Shown here: one piece after another, positions 11,800-24,191 of the stretch
How the letters are laid out: the number at the start of each line of letters is the position of its first letter
Numbering within the stretch: the stretch's first letter is position 1
Source of the DNA: Salvator merianae
Lineage: Eukaryota; Chordata; Lepidosauria; Squamata; Teiidae
Assembly: GCA_003586115.2 (NCBI GenBank)
Contig: QVOM02000042.1
Location: forward strand, 38,550,898 to 38,614,897
Direction of reading: 5' to 3'
DNA: 64,000 nucleotides
Notes under the pieces: model-generated
Databases searched by the model: none
What the model saw: only the letters and a program-made list of their open reading frames with translations
What the model was told of the DNA's origin: nothing
Position numbers and translations under genes: made by a program

Positions 11800-14419
11800 T
11801 ATTCAGAGACAAGTCTAAGTTGCCTTCAGGTGGCAAGAGATGATGCTGGATTTAAAGAAGATCATGCAATTGCCTTTTGCTGCCCCTTGGCAGACATGAA
11901 GAATAACCATGGCTTTACACACCTTCCAAAATGAGCTCTCTTCATGTTACCAGAAACCAGCCTAGTACCTGCCCACTTCCTTTTCTTATTTTTCACTTAC
12001 TTGTCTTGGTTCTGATACCATGAAGTGAGCTTATTTCAGAAGCTGCAAGCAAATATGCAAAGTACTGGAAACTATTATGGAAAACCCAGCACCATTGCTC
12101 GATTTCCCATAATAGAAGTATATTAAGTTATCACCTCACTAACCTGGGCCTATACTGGGAATGCTGCAATTATGTCTAGCATTCCCAGTATGGTGCTGGG
12201 AGAATCATGGGTTTTAGCTCGCATCTAGAGACATGCTAAATAAATTTTGGAATGAATGGACAAAAATAGAAGAAAGGAATGGAACATGCAGGATAGTTCA
12301 ATTACCTACACAGTTCAGACTGAGGAGTTAAAATCATTTACCAACATCTGTTTTTCATCCTCTTAATATGTTAATTTTGAGTTTAACCCAAAATGTTCAA
12401 GCAGTTAACAATACTAGAACCTTTGGAAGTGGGTTTTATTGCAAATTATTGCATTTTTGTTTCCTTTTTTTGGTTGAAAAATAAAAATAAAAATGATTTG
12501 TTAAAGCAGTTTCCAGTCTTTTTTTATTTTAAAGCAAAAGCAAACTATTGAAGTCTAAAGCCGTCCGTTTCAAAGCATTCTTGTGGGTTATACCCATATA
12601 ACTTCAATTGATGTTTTCAAATGTGGTGTAGTTAAATTCCTGTGTGTTCATTTAAATATTTGGAGCTTGAGCTTTTATGTCCCATTTATTAGTGCAGCTA
12701 GAATGGAATCCTTAAAAATCACTTATGCCAGTTCTACACACCCTTACAACTAAGTATTTACCTTACAACTAAGTTACCTTACAACTAAGTATTTACTGTA
12801 TATGAACTATCTTGTAAGAATATTCTCATTTTCTCCTAGGAATTTGACTAGGACACAGAAGTTGTTTGTTATTAACTTCTTTGAGAGAGATGCTCCAGTT
12901 GAATGTACAGATACCCAATTTGAAATATGCTATGAGTAATTATAATCAAAATTAGATAAATTAAAACAAAAACTGTGGACATTATCTTTCAACAGTATTA
13001 TTACCACAGCATTATTCAACTACACTACCAAAGGGCTGATGAACTGAATGTTAGCAATCTCTGGGACAGAAACTACTGAGTGTGTCAACTTTTCCCATTT
13101 TTTTTTAAGATGAGTATGTTTATCACTTATTTGAATTCATAAAATTTTGATGGATAATTGATATGTGGGATCAAAACTATGTTCCATCTATGTCCTTGCA
13201 TGACATTTTTGGTTTTACAAAACATTACTTTTTGTGGATTCTTACTATATTATTTTATTAGAAAATATATTTTCCTGTTCTTTAACCCTGAATTTTAATC
13301 ACTGATTTTCCTCTCAAAATTTTATTTTCTAGGAAAGGTTTAAAGTGCTAGGAAAAATTGCAAGCTCTTAAAATTGCTCAGTTAAATAGATGTGAAAGCT
13401 TGGACAATGATAAAAGGATTCTTCTTTGAAAATGTCACAACTGCAGTGATTTGCTACTTTTTAGTGATTTGGAGTCAGCCTGTCTAGAACCAAGGTATTG
13501 CTGTTTACCTGTTTTACATTCTCTTAACTTTCTGTCATGTCAGTGAGGTATTTGATATTTAGATTGACCCAGATTTGCAGAAGTGAACTTGGGGGGGGGG
13601 GAGGCTAAAAATAAATTCAATATAATAAAAGATGGGGCCTGGGGCCATTAAATGGATATGAGGTAATATTGCATCACAGCCATCTTTTTTCTGTTGTTTT
13701 TACTTTGCTTTTGCTGCTGCTGACATTTTGTTACATGCTAGCTGAACACAATTTTACAGATTTAATTGCAAGGCAACTTCTGGAAACAACTAAAAATTTG
13801 TATACTTTGGTCCACAGGCTATCTCTAAGGATGTCCTAAAGCAATATGGCTGTAGCATTAAAGCTCAAAGAATAATTAGCATTTCGGAATAGCTGGTGCA
13901 AAATGCTACTTTTTTGCTTTTTTATGTTATTGGAGTGTTTTCACCATCAGCCCTTCAAAAGAATAGATTTTTGGTCAGAAAACTCTGCTAGTTTTCTTAA
14001 GTCAATTCCAGATGCAAGGGGTTATTGATTTCAGGATCCTATCTCACCAGAATGGTAACTCCCTCTCTTTGCAGCCACAAACTTTCAAAATATTTTTTTT
14101 CACACAATATCACATTTACTTAAAAAGTTCCAGCTGGTGTCAATGGGATTTGCAACAAATTCACACTCACACACACACATTGTGTTAGCCTGATTGTGAC
14201 TGGGGGGATAAAAGAAAGTACCTCATTGCACATTGTGGTGACAATAGCTGCAATACCTCTATTAAAACAAAACCCTAATAGGTACCTAGTATAATGTGTA
14301 GTTCAAGTCTCAATCTGCCTATGTACGATTTTAAGAAGCAAACATTGTGTGATACTTAAGTACTAATAAGCAATAAATACTCTGTGGATTCAGTCCCATG
14401 ACCTTCTCACTCATTTCTT
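11800..14419. other. Long unique AT-rich tract
   Basis: No gene recognised. It contains a small tandem repeat at 12742-12795 (unit CCTTACAACTAAGTATTTA, three copies, the middle one 3 bp shorter) and a G-run at 13591-13601. A 25-bp phrase around TATTCTCATTTTCTCCTAGG near 12820 is also present near 7500 inside the antisense L1. That suggests a further L1-derived scrap at about 12.8 kb. Confidence 0.45.
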
Positions 14420-15075
14420 ATCCCTCTAACTTCTAAGGGTGATGCCACTGCCAAAAAGGCCTCCCTGGTAGGTCATAAAGCATGAGCAGGTCTATTTGGG
14501 AGGAAGTCACCCTTTGGATTTAGGTCCGTATAGGTTAATTTTACCATCTTGAACTGAGCAAACTGGCAGTTCTTTTAGGAACAATTTGATATGCATCCAG
14601 CCAATGGTTCCCATCAGCAACATCGTTGCTGTATTCTGCATCAGCTGCACCTTCTGAACCATCTTCATGGATATCCTCATGTAGAGTGTATTACCATTGT
14701 CCAGTCTAGAAGTTACAAAGGCATAGATCACTGTGGCCAACTATCTCTGTCCAGAAAGGGGTACAGCTGCCAGACCAGCTGGATTTGGATGTAGTCCCTG
14801 CTGATCATTGCCTCTACCTGAGCTTCAAATGTCAGTAATAAATCCGGTCACACGTAGCAAAGCAAAGGAACCCTTGTGTTCTTCTCTGGTCTATAAACCA
14901 CTTTCTCTAGCCTAGAATGTTGGCAAGTGAGGGGAGAGACAGACTGGTGTGTGAACAATCTCAGCTATGAACCATCTGTAACCTGTCTCTAAGTTGCCAA
15001 CAGGACCCCCAGGTTGTGTGCTTGCCCTTTCCATACCTCATGAACCTGAGAGTCTTCTCTGAATTAAGTTGTATA
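14420..15075 (-). mobile_element. L2 LINE C-terminal/3' portion, antisense, MITE-interrupted
   Basis: The minus-strand frame 14740-14507 contains TSRLDNGNTLYM, VQKVQLMQNTA and LLMGTIG, matching the L2 ORF2 C-terminal block (TSRLDYCNALY, VRKLQLVQNAAARLL). The downstream KELPVC corresponds to the usual KxLHWLP. Toward higher coordinates the copy is interrupted by an inverted family-2 MITE at about 14842-15010. Several conserved residues are changed and the frame is short; no activity is possible. Confidence 0.75.
14842..15010 (-). mobile_element. MITE family 2, inverted copy nested in L2
   Basis: The reverse complement contains GATTGTTCACACACCAGTCT, CATTCTAGGCTAGAGAAAGT, AGAACACAAGGG and CTACGTGTGACC. 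Those are the ordered core blocks of family 2 (compare 52945-53146). It sits within antisense L2 sequence, so the MITE inserted after the L2. Confidence 0.7.
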
Positions 15076-15111
15076 GCTTTCTACTAGTAAGGGTGATCAG
15101 TCAATGAACAG

Positions 15112-15271
15112 GTTGCCACAGGAGGCAGTGAGCTCTCGTTTGCTGGAGGTCGTCAAGGAGAGGCTGGACAGACATCTGTCTGGGATGGTTTAGTGAATCC
15201 TGCATTGAGCAGGGGGTTGGACTCGATGACCCTGGAGGTCTCTTCCAACTCTATGATTTTATGATTCTATC
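15112..15271 (+). mobile_element. CR1 LINE 3' end
   Basis: Begins near ACAGGTTGCCACAGGAGGCA and runs through GGAGAGGCTGGACAGACAT, GGGTTGGACTCGATGACCC and GGTCTCTTCCAACTCTATGA, ending in ATGATTTTATGATTCTAT. This is the standard CR1 3' UTR with its short tandem terminus. Only about 160 bp remain, a typical severe 5' truncation. It is highly similar to 16378-16541. Confidence 0.95.
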
Positions 15272-15880
15272 CATACATCTGCTGGCCTCTAAGCAGAAAT
15301 ATAAAGAATTGCACAGAGAGCATGTGAGGGTACTGTATTGCAGGAATATGTACACAAAGTAAAAAAAAACCCAAAACTGCATACTTGATTTCTAAGGCTG
15401 GCAAAGAAGGAGGCAAGCACTTCAAGTTTAATAATAATTATAGTGTCTATGTTTTGATCTTAATATCCCCAGTGTTGTCAAGACATACAATAAAACAACT
15501 AAATAATTTAGGCTGCAGTTTGCATAAACCGAAATATAGCAACTGAAATAAAATTAGCAATGTTACCTGAAAGCAAACAAATATTAGAAATGAGAACAGT
15601 ACAATATAATATACCACTGAATCATGCTACATTTTAAGAAACAGTGAGGATGTGGTATAATTACACAACTGACACCTTGAGATATTTTGTTCATTCAGAT
15701 TTCACTATAGAGCAATAAGCTACCATATACATAAAGAATAATGTATAAATAATTGGTATTTATAGCACAATATTGCAAGATAATTTACATCACAAATAGC
15801 AATCACTACTATGGAGCAAATGGATAATTATTTGCTGATTCTGTCCCATTTTTATACCAAATGTTGCCCAGAAGGGCTAA
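15272..15880. other. Unique sequence
   Basis: AT-rich, no gene or repeat recognised before the AAT microsatellite. Confidence 0.4.
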
Positions 15881-15881
15881 C

Positions 15882-15948
<67 letters not shown>
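15882..15948. repeat. (AAT)n microsatellite
   Basis: About 22 uninterrupted AAT units. The plus-strand frame with a poly-isoleucine run (15811-16074) is produced by this array and is not a gene. Confidence 0.95.
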
Positions 15949-15951
<3 letters not shown>

Positions 15952-16377
15952 TGCTGTTTCTCCCAAATAGCATTCATCTGGAGTTATGTTTGCAACTGCT
16001 GGCAGGTTTATAGGATAGAATTTTTATTTTCAATAGTGTGCTTATCTTCTGTCAAACAGAGGTTTCTTTCTTAAACCTTATCAGAATAAAATAACAAATT
16101 ACACTGACCAATATGTGGGCAATAGAATTGTTTTATATCCCACATGTTTTCAGCCTCTTGAATTCAACCATATATGGTATTGGCTACATTCACTCAGCGT
16201 TCCACCTCAGGGTGGGAGGTGTGGCAGTGATTCACTGTTGGCCCTGAGTCCAAGGGGGATAGTGGCAACCAGAATGCTACTGTGGCTAGAATTCAACTTG
16301 CAGCTGTGAAAATCCTGGATAGAATAGCTCACAGAGACCAAACATATGGCTGGAAATTTGCCACAATTCCAAGTTAC

Positions 16378-16541
16378 AATGGAACAGGTTGCCACAGGAA
16401 GTGGTGAGCTCTCCTTCGCTGGAGGTCTTCAAGGAGAGGCTGGACAGACATCGGTCTGGGATGGTTTAGGAATCCTGCATTGAGCAGGGGGTTGGACTCA
16501 ATGACCCTGGAGATCCCTTCCAACTCTATGATTCTATGATT
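16378..16541 (+). mobile_element. CR1 LINE 3' end, second copy
   Basis: AGGTTGCCACAGGAAGTGG, GGAGAGGCTGGACAGACATC, GGGTTGGACTCAATGACCC and CTTCCAACTCTATGATTC in order, ending ATGATTCTATGATT. It differs from the copy at 15112-15271 by scattered substitutions and the exact end. Both are truncated at nearly the same 5' point, which is common for this family. Confidence 0.95.
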
Positions 16542-18053
16542 TCAGCTGAGATTTCAGCCAACATAGCTTCTCTACATGTTTCCATGCTTCCACCCAAATG
16601 TGACTCTATTGATGAGAGTGACCTCAGGGCAGTTTCTACTGATTTACTGATAGGTTGCTTTTGCTGCAGGCTAGGAAGTCCTAGGGTTGGATGGGACTGA
16701 TTTGGATGAGCTGTCCCCCCCACACACACAACTCAGAACATGTAAATGCAAAGCACCCATGTAAATGCAGTCTGAGATGAGATGTCCATACATCTGAAAG
16801 CATGCTATTTCTGAAAGAGGTGGTCATCAATTAAAAAAGAAAAAAAGGAGAGAGAGAGAGAAATTTTCAACTAAAACATCTCAGCTTGAAAAGCTGAATT
16901 AGCTGTCAAAATGCTTTCAATTCACACGGGAAGCACTGACTACTACCTTTAAGGTCCTTTATATTGATATTATCATTCTTTGAGATTAGCAACTGAGATA
17001 CTTCTCCTTGTCCCTTTTCCAGCTGATGTATAGAAAGGCAGTAATCAGGGAGTAGTTCTTTCCTGAAGCAGCGCTCTCTATAAAGCATCATCCTGTCTCA
17101 TAAGCCAGTCTCATATCAAGTCCCTCAGCTTTTTGATGCTACATAACGATGCTCCTCTTTCCCAGGGATTTGAAGTTTATATGTGTACTGTGATAGCTAC
17201 CAGTTTGTTATTTGTCAGCTGCTTATTCAGGTATACTTAATACTGGGATTGGATACTGTATGTTAATGATTATAATTTGCTTTTTAGGTATGATGCTGAG
17301 AGCTTTTGACCAAGACACTGAGGAACAGGAAATGAAAAGAACTTAGACCTGTGACAGGAAACCTAAAAAAGGAAAAAAGGAAACATGGGATTCCTTTTTT
17401 TAAAAAAGGAACAGCTACACTCACAAGTGATAATAAATCCAAGAAGGTAGCTGTGTCAGTTTCGTGCAGCAGAAAACAATCCACAGAGCCTTGTGGATTA
17501 TCGAATTTATGATGTCTGCTATGAGCTATATCCCTAGTCCAGGAGAAAGAGTCACACACCTTGACCGTGCTTTATGTCTGCAATATCTTGGCAAAACTGC
17601 AAACCACAGTTTTGGACCGTGCAACTTAGCTCTGAGTGTAAACAGCAGATCTCCCTAAAAATGAGTCGTTTCTTCCCTTTGTTGCTGAGCAACATCTTTC
17701 TCCTGGGAACTAACATGGTTGTTAGTTTCCATTTTCCACATAAAGGATAATGGTGACCTGCAAACTCCCGAGATGTTGTTAATGAGTGCAATAATCAGAT
17801 AGAAAAGGACTGATTGCTTTTCAGAGATGCTGGGCAGAGTCTAAAGATTCCTTTTAATAGCACTGGGGGAAAGCATCCTTCTGCCAACATAGGCTTAGTA
17901 GGGATAACAAGAGGCTAAATTTCTAGTGTGATGCAACTTATTGATTAATTAATCTCTTGCAGTGCACAAGTTTTAAAAACAACTATTAACGATGTCCCCA
18001 AACCCTCCCCAACCAAAAAAGTTAATGCACTCGTACCTAAATAATATGGTCAC
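16542..18053. other. Unique sequence
   Basis: No gene or repeat family recognised. It contains a short GA run near 16850-16860 and an A/T homopolymer palindrome near 17393-17410. Confidence 0.4.
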
Positions 18054-18061
18054 TTTTGGAC

Positions 18062-18853
18062 TAGGGGTGTGCACGAAGACACTTTCCCCTCTTCGTTTCG
18101 CATGGCTGCGAAGCAACGGAGCTTCGTTTTCGCACGAAAAGGAGAGGCGCGAAAAGGGCGCCTTTCATTTTCAATGCGAAAATCTTCGCACCCTAGGGGG
18201 TATTAGACAGCCAACAGATCTCCCTCCCCTTCCAGTTGATTTTTCTTCCTTTCCGTTGGCTGTCTGATACCCCCTAGGCTAGGGGGTATTAGACAGCCAA
18301 AGGAAGAGGAATCAAGCAAAAGAAAGACCCAGTTCTCCCTCCCTTCCCGTTGATTTTTCTTCCTTTCCGTGGCTGTCTAATACCCCCTAGCCTAGGGGGT
18401 ATGAGACAGCCAACGGAAAGGAAGAAAAATCAACGCGAAAGACCTTCAGCGAAAGAAAGATCTTCAAGCTGCGTCGCTGATGGTGAGCGCTGAGATCTCC
18501 GCCGCGCCGCTCATGGAGGGGGAGGCATTGTGAGCCAGAGGAAGAAAGGGGGCAGCGGAAGGAGTCAGCGAGGGGAAGAGAAGGAAATCAACGGGAAGGG
18601 AATCCCTCCCTTCCATTGAGTTTTAAAACTTTTTTCTCCTCCCCTTGCTGCTGGCTGGCTGATTCACCCTAGGTGGTCAGCGCGAGGGGTGAGACAGTGG
18701 CAAATTGCGAAGGTCCCGAAATGCTTCGAAAAATTGAGGGACCTTCGCAATTCGATTCGTGATTTCTGTTGCCCTTCGCATCCGATGCGAAGGGCTCGAA
18801 ATCACGAAATTCGAACGAAGTTTTGTTGCTACGAAGCTTCGTGCACACCCCTA
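18062..18853. mobile_element. hAT-like non-autonomous element with internal foldbacks
   Basis: Terminal inverted repeats are TAGGGGTGTGCACGAAG and CTTCGTGCACACCCCTA, an exact 17-bp match. A perfect 8-bp target duplication TTTTGGAC flanks it at 18054-18061 and 18854-18861, diagnostic of hAT insertion. The element is 792 bp, rich in CpG and in CGAA/TTCG words. At 18192-18430 it holds consecutive inverted units built on CTAGGGGGTATTAGACAGCC. No transposase ORF is present; the small frames inside lack domains. Intact CpGs and the perfect duplication suggest a relatively recent insertion. It would need a hAT transposase encoded elsewhere. Confidence 0.9.
18192..18430. repeat. Tandem foldback units inside the hAT element
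   Basis: CCTAGGGGGTATTAGACAGCC occurs at the start, its complement GGCTGTCTGATACCCCCTAG closes the first unit near 18278, and the pattern restarts immediately with CTAGGGGGTATTAGACAGCC. A second closure lies near 18370-18390 and a third start follows. Each arm also contains GTTGATTTTTCTTCCTTTCC or its complement. Single-stranded DNA or RNA from this region could form successive long hairpins. Confidence 0.85.
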
Positions 18854-18861
18854 TTTTGGAC

Positions 18862-19189
18862 TACTGGCTTGCTTTAAAACATTTGCATCCTACAGTTCTT
18901 GGTAGCAGAGCTGGAGGGGACCATTTAGGTTACAGAGCCCAACTTCCACTTCATCCACAGCCTCTTGTCCAGGAAGAGAAATGCAATCAAACAAGAAGAT
19001 CCACAAGCAAAACACAAGAACAGCAAATGGCAACAATATAAAATGCAATAAACATATTTATACAAATATCAGAGGTTAAACATAAAAATTATCAACATGC
19101 CCTGACTCTACACAATGGTGTTCAGCAATAATAACATAACAACTCATAGATGCTGCTAAATGCTAGATCTTCACTTAGGAGGTGGCAAA
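18862..19189. other. Unique sequence
   Basis: No gene or repeat recognised. Confidence 0.4.
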
Positions 19190-19486
19190 AATAGTATCAC
19201 TCTCAGGCCAGCTCCAGATGCCAGCTGAAAACACTTATGTTTCAGCCCTGTGCTTGTGCAGTGGCCATTTTCAACAAAGTGGGTCCCAGGAGAAAGCATT
19301 CAGACAGGTAAGTCATATCATTGTTTTGGGGAAAATTGGGTTAGTTGATTTTCCCAGAATAGTGATAGGCAGGGATTTCAACCCTATATCCCAGGACTAT
19401 GTTGGGATTGCCAGAGATACGTGTGGCAATCTCAATATAACCCCAGGATAATCCTGGGTTTGAAACCCTGTCAGAATGCAGCCTTT
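19190..19486. mobile_element. Possible MITE with CTGTCAGAATGCAGCC right end
   Basis: The right boundary CTGTCAGAATGCAGCC resembles the terminal sequences of family-2 MITEs. The interior has small palindromes (CCCAGGATAATCCTGGG near 19441-19460, and TTGCCAGAG-ATACG-TGTGGCAA). I could not identify the left terminus, so class and extent are uncertain. Confidence 0.35.
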
Positions 19487-19689
19487 ATGCTGGCCTTTCT
19501 GCCATCCAGATCATCTGTACAGGTGGAACACTTATAACACCTGTTTAACCTTTGTCACTGAAGGCAGAAATAGCCTATGTGACTCAAAGGGCCTTCAGTG
19601 AGCTACAACTGATACTTCAGTGTGTTTCTACCTGTATGGAGAAGGCTGCTTTGGTAACTTCTATTTTACTTCAATGAGTTGCATGTGGG

Positions 19690-20064
19690 GCTGTTTCAGA
19701 AACAAACAGTCTGCAAATTGCAACTGGTCCAGGATAGGACTGCAAAATGTCAGTAGGATCAGGCTGTTTCGAACACATCACATCAGTATTCCATAAACCA
19801 CTCTGGCTTGCAATCCATTTCTGAGGCCTACTTAAAGTGCTGGTTTTAAAAATACACGAGCTGATGTTGTCTCTGAGTTGCAGTTTCTTTATTGCTCAGT
19901 GTGTTTTATGAGTTTATCGTGTATTCACTTTTTGGTTTAATTTTATTATGTTCTAATTTGCATGTGTGTGTATATTTTGTTTTATGTCCTTATACTTTTG
20001 TAAGCTGTCCAGAGAACTTGTTGTTACTGAGTAACTATATAAATACAGTAAATAAATAAATAAG
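19690..20064 (+). mobile_element. L2 LINE 3' end
   Basis: The downstream part TTTTGTAAGCTGTCCAGAG followed by ACTATATAAATACAGTAAATAAATAAATA is the typical L2 3' UTR of squamates, with an ATAAATAA-type tail. Upstream, CAACTGGTCCAGGATAGGACTGC recalls the LQLVQNAA coding block. The copy is 5'-truncated and has no intact frame. Confidence 0.7.
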
Positions 20065-20346
20065 TTGTGTGGTCAGTCCTCCTTACTATGGTGTATGTCT
20101 GTTTATGTAGTATACCTGTTTTCCATTTTTTGTAATTAAAGATTAATATATATGTATCTATCTTTCTGTCTATCAAGTTACAATAAAACGTGAGAGAAAA
20201 AGAAAATAGAGTAACTTCCTATTGCCCTTTTGATGATTAAAGATATATCTATATTCATATCTCTCCTTAAATATTGTGACAACTACTCCTCTTTTGACAA
20301 ATCAAAGCCGTTAATGATGAATTCTCAGAACCAATATACCTGCTTG

Positions 20347-20694
20347 TAGGGATGTGCAAATTTCAATTCGTATTTGAAAATTCATTTGAAATTTCATTTT
20401 CGCAAATTTTCGCATCAAAACGAAAATGACTTTTTTCACATTTACAGTTTTCGAATGAAAACAAAAAAGCCTATTCTTTTGCAAAAAATGAAATTCATCG
20501 AATTTTTGCATTTTTCACTGTCGAAACCATGAAAATAGTATTTTCAATGGGAAAACGAATGTAAAAAAAAGTGAAAATGAATGCAAAAAAATCATTTTTC
20601 GACAACGAAATTCACTGATGAAGCGAAAATACAGATTTTCATTCAAAAACAAATTAAAAATGTGTGGGTTTTTTTTTTTATGTGCACATGCCTA
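20347..20694. mobile_element. hAT-like MITE with perfect 8-bp duplication
   Basis: The left end TAGGGATGTGCAAA and right end ATGTGCACATGCCTA are inverted repeats. The 8-bp direct repeat CCTGCTTG lies at 20339-20346 and 20695-20702. The 348-bp body consists of ATTCG/CGAAAA and GAAAATT words readable on both strands, so it is self-complementary over much of its length. It shares ends and interior blocks (AAAAGCCTATTCTTTTGC, TTTTCAATGGGAAAA) with 60579-60917. It has no coding capacity. Confidence 0.9.
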
Positions 20695-20702
20695 CCTGCT
20701 TG

Positions 20703-21480
20703 TTTTGGTAGACTGTAAATGAGAGCTTTAAGGAGTGTTGAGACTATACTGCACTATGTAGAAGAACATCCCCCAGTCATTTTGAGAGCTCTATGGCTGC
20801 AGTGCAGGTCGGGAACAGCACTTCTGAATGTGCTTCCTTTAAACCAAAGCAACTATTTCTGCGGACAGAAATGGGCATTTTGAGGAAGTGTCTGCACTGT
20901 GCCAAAGGCCTATACTTTGGCAGCAGCGCCCATTTGTTTTCAGTCTGTGGCATAATGGAAGTGCTACAATTATCCCACCACTCTTGTCGTTTGAAAGGAA
21001 GTCACCCATTACGCCATCAGATTTTCCTGCCTGCTTGGATGAGGGATCATTACAGGGCTGCACAGATCCTGCATTAAAGGGAAAAAGGTTGTTTATGAGC
21101 AGAAGCAGTGCAAAGGCTGCCTGTTTTCTATTTTGAGAACTGTGACTATCATACATCAGTTTAGCATTATAGACCAAATTGAGGGTGTGCTTCATAACCA
21201 CACACAGAGAGAGGCATCAGTTGATTCCCTATGTGTTGAAAGGCCTCCCGATTAATTCCGATTTCATTTTCCTTTTTATCAAATCGAAGAAAAAGTCAGG
21301 TCAGTTCTTCTTAGCAAACTGGATGTCTAAACTGAATGGATGGGCTTACAGAACCAGCATGAGTTTCCTTCATTAACCAGCACTTAACAGGACCCACACC
21401 TTCAATTAACATGGATTTGGCACAGTGTAATCTCATACCTGTTAAGACAGGAGATAATCAGACAACATCCCTGCTAGCCA
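20703..21480. other. Unique sequence
   Basis: No named repeat recognised. Open frames on both strands between 20793 and 21201 overlap one another and lack domains. Confidence 0.4.
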
Positions 21481-22500
21481 AGCAGCCTGTAGAACGTGGC
21501 TGATTTATCTCTCTGCCACCACATTCAAATGCACAACGCGCTGAAATTGATTTTCAGCCTCTTCGAGCAGGGATGTTTGTAATAATGTTAATTTGTGAAT
21601 TCTCCTCATATATGTATCTCTGGCTGTGTGTGAGTGTGTGTGCGTGTGTGTGCGTGTGTGTATAATTTGATATGCTGCAGTTGCCATGTTTGGCCTGGGG
21701 CTATTTGTATTGTGCAGACAGAAAATGAACAGTGAACATTTATTTCTCATATCTTTCTGAGGAACCTGAGGCGCATGAAGATATTTGTGCTGTAACAGGC
21801 ACAGTCAATCTCCTTCACTTCCTTTAGTCACTATATATCAACAGCAAACTCCCAGCTAGTCGGACTGGAGCAATTAACCTGCCAGAGTTCTCTGCCGTCA
21901 GACTCAGTAATAATAAACTCCCCCCCACCCCCCGTGAGAGATAGAGCAATAGATCCTCACCCTGCAAATTCCAGAGAGTGGCTGAATTATTCAGCATCAG
22001 CATGATTAAAGAGATGACATGGTATTAGTTTAAAAGACATTGCTTCCACTCACACTTCCAGATGGAGATTTAAATCTGTTAATGAATAACAATTATAGTA
22101 TGGGCACATTTTCTGCACAGGCTTAAAAACAAGGATGCAGGTAATGGGTCGAAGGCAACAAAGAAAAAGAAGTCCATCATTTGGAGACTGAAAAGCTTAG
22201 CCAAAAAAGAGAACAGCAACAGCAGCAATGTCAATACAAACTAGGAAACATGTTTAATTAAAAGGTTACAGCCTATGTAAATCTTGGAAGGAAATCAAAA
22301 TAATAATTGCAGTCAAGCAAAACATATTAACTTTGGTGTAATTGGAAATGTTTACAGTGCCATCCTTAAGAGGAATACTGTTGATCACTTTTGATTATTA
22401 TAATTATAAGCAATAATTCTGACGGCTGGAAGATAACAAATTGAAGGAAAAACTGCGTACAAGAATGGCAATGATATTACCAATAATAATTCAATATGCC
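21481..22500. other. Repeat-poor island, possible conserved noncoding DNA
   Basis: Apart from a TG-rich microsatellite (about 21622-21662) and a C-run near 21920, this is complex, balanced sequence without transposon signatures. It includes homeodomain-type TAATTA/ATTA words (for example TTTAATTAAAAGG near 22253). Composition and lack of decay resemble developmental enhancers in gene deserts, but no alignment was possible here. Confidence 0.3.
21622..21662. repeat. (TG)n microsatellite, interrupted
   Basis: GTGTGTGAGTGTGTGTGCG-type dinucleotide run with A and C interruptions. Confidence 0.9.
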
Positions 22501-24190
22501 ACTGTGCCAACCTCTTTTTTTTTCCTCTTCTGCTCTCTCCTTCTCCTTGTTGATTTCTGTCTCTTCCTTAGCATTTCTTCTTTTTAAAAAACTCAAATGT
22601 ATTCCTTGTACTGATACACAGGTAACTTTAAATATGCACTCTGATATATACAAAGAATTTAGAAACAATGTTATCTGGGATCAGAACAATTCTAAATACA
22701 GCAGTGAATAGCTGATCAAATAGACTTTTGCATATTTCAGTATCTGATGGATGATATAATGGTGAGCCGAAGCAGAAAAGGGGGAAAGTTCACTTAAATT
22801 CTAAAGAGTTCTGTCATCAACTACACCTATCAACATTAACCTCTACAGGAAGTCTGAATGTGTATATCCTCAGTCCATCCCGTCTCTCCACTTTTCTCCA
22901 AGTCCCACTTTCATAAGAAAATAAAAATAATGTCACATTCCATACAACACTATACATTACAATAATTGTTTGAATTATTCAAGAAAAAAAATGAAGCATA
23001 CTAGTCTGTTTTTATATAAGTAGCATTCTTAAGCCAAATGTGAAAGGTCACACAATTCTTGAGCACATTGTATATGTAATGAATGGACAAGTTGTTATAC
23101 GTTTTATTACCAAGATTCCTATAAGTGAATGTACAACTCATTCAGTAGAGTTTCTGTCAAAAGACCACTGACAAACATCACTCTGGCTACATTTTTACAC
23201 ACTAAAACTACCCCAATCCAAAATAATAAAATACAGTTCTATGTCACTAAAACTCCCACCAAGCATTTACTTTGTAGTATACCTTTCAAATGTTCAAGTT
23301 GTTTTACTTCTTTCATTAAAGTACAGAACATTTTTCTTTAATAAAATGCAAGAAACCTTTCATCAGTCATTGAATTTTCCAAAATTTCACTGTACATTTT
23401 AAATCCAAGATTGATCATTCTTTCTTATCTTGTAGCTTCCCTGTTATCAGAACTCCTTCTCTTCTGACTTTGTTAAGTTACGGATTATTTTATACATTTA
23501 TTTCCATATAAAATAAATTGCAGGGCTATTTAAATGAGTGGTGAGGTATTAGTAACAGTAATATATATGTAGCAAGGCAACACTTTCTAAATAAAGGTTT
23601 TCTTGTAGCTCCAGCTTTAATGTCCTAAGGTTTGGTCCAAACTTTGGACACTGTTAAAGAGAATGTTCACTTTCAGAGGAAAAAAAGAGAAAGAAAACAA
23701 AAGAAAAGAGAAAAGTATATACAGTTGTCCATAGTATCACAGATTGCAAGAAAAACTGTGCAAGACATTTACAAAAGCAATATTCTGTATTATCAGCTAC
23801 AGTAGCAAAGAAATCCTTGGTGTTAATATATTCTTAACATAACAGAATTGTAGTTCAGTAACTTTATACAGGTAGTTCTGGCTAAAGACCTTTTTGGTGG
23901 CTATGATACATAATATGCTGAAGGTTGAACAGATAAATAATAACCTAATGGACAATGGGTAAGTTTTAATAAGTTCATCTTCAGTTTGCCTATGAAATGC
24001 ATGCATTGTCAGAAATGTTTCTTCCTTTGCAATTTAACTGGCATTTTAAACTGCATGTTTTAAATGCTTGAAATATAAGGCCATGGAATTATATGGTTTT
24101 CAAGATTGTAAATTAAAGGTCAGAGATGCTGAGAGCTGCAGTCCAAAAATATTTCAGACACAATTTCCTTCAAAGCAACTGCCACTAATT
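22501..24190. other. Unique AT-rich sequence
   Basis: No gene or named repeat recognised. Short purine- and pyrimidine-rich patches occur near 22515-22580 and 23680-23715. Confidence 0.4.
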
Positions 24191-24191
24191 G

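Noticed and set aside
15811..16074. Plus-strand frame with a long poly-isoleucine run
   Set aside because: Produced by the (AAT)n microsatellite; flanking residues show no domain.
20793..21201. Overlapping frames on both strands as candidate exons
   Set aside because: No splice-site logic, domain or coding bias that I could recognise; three frames compete for the same bases.
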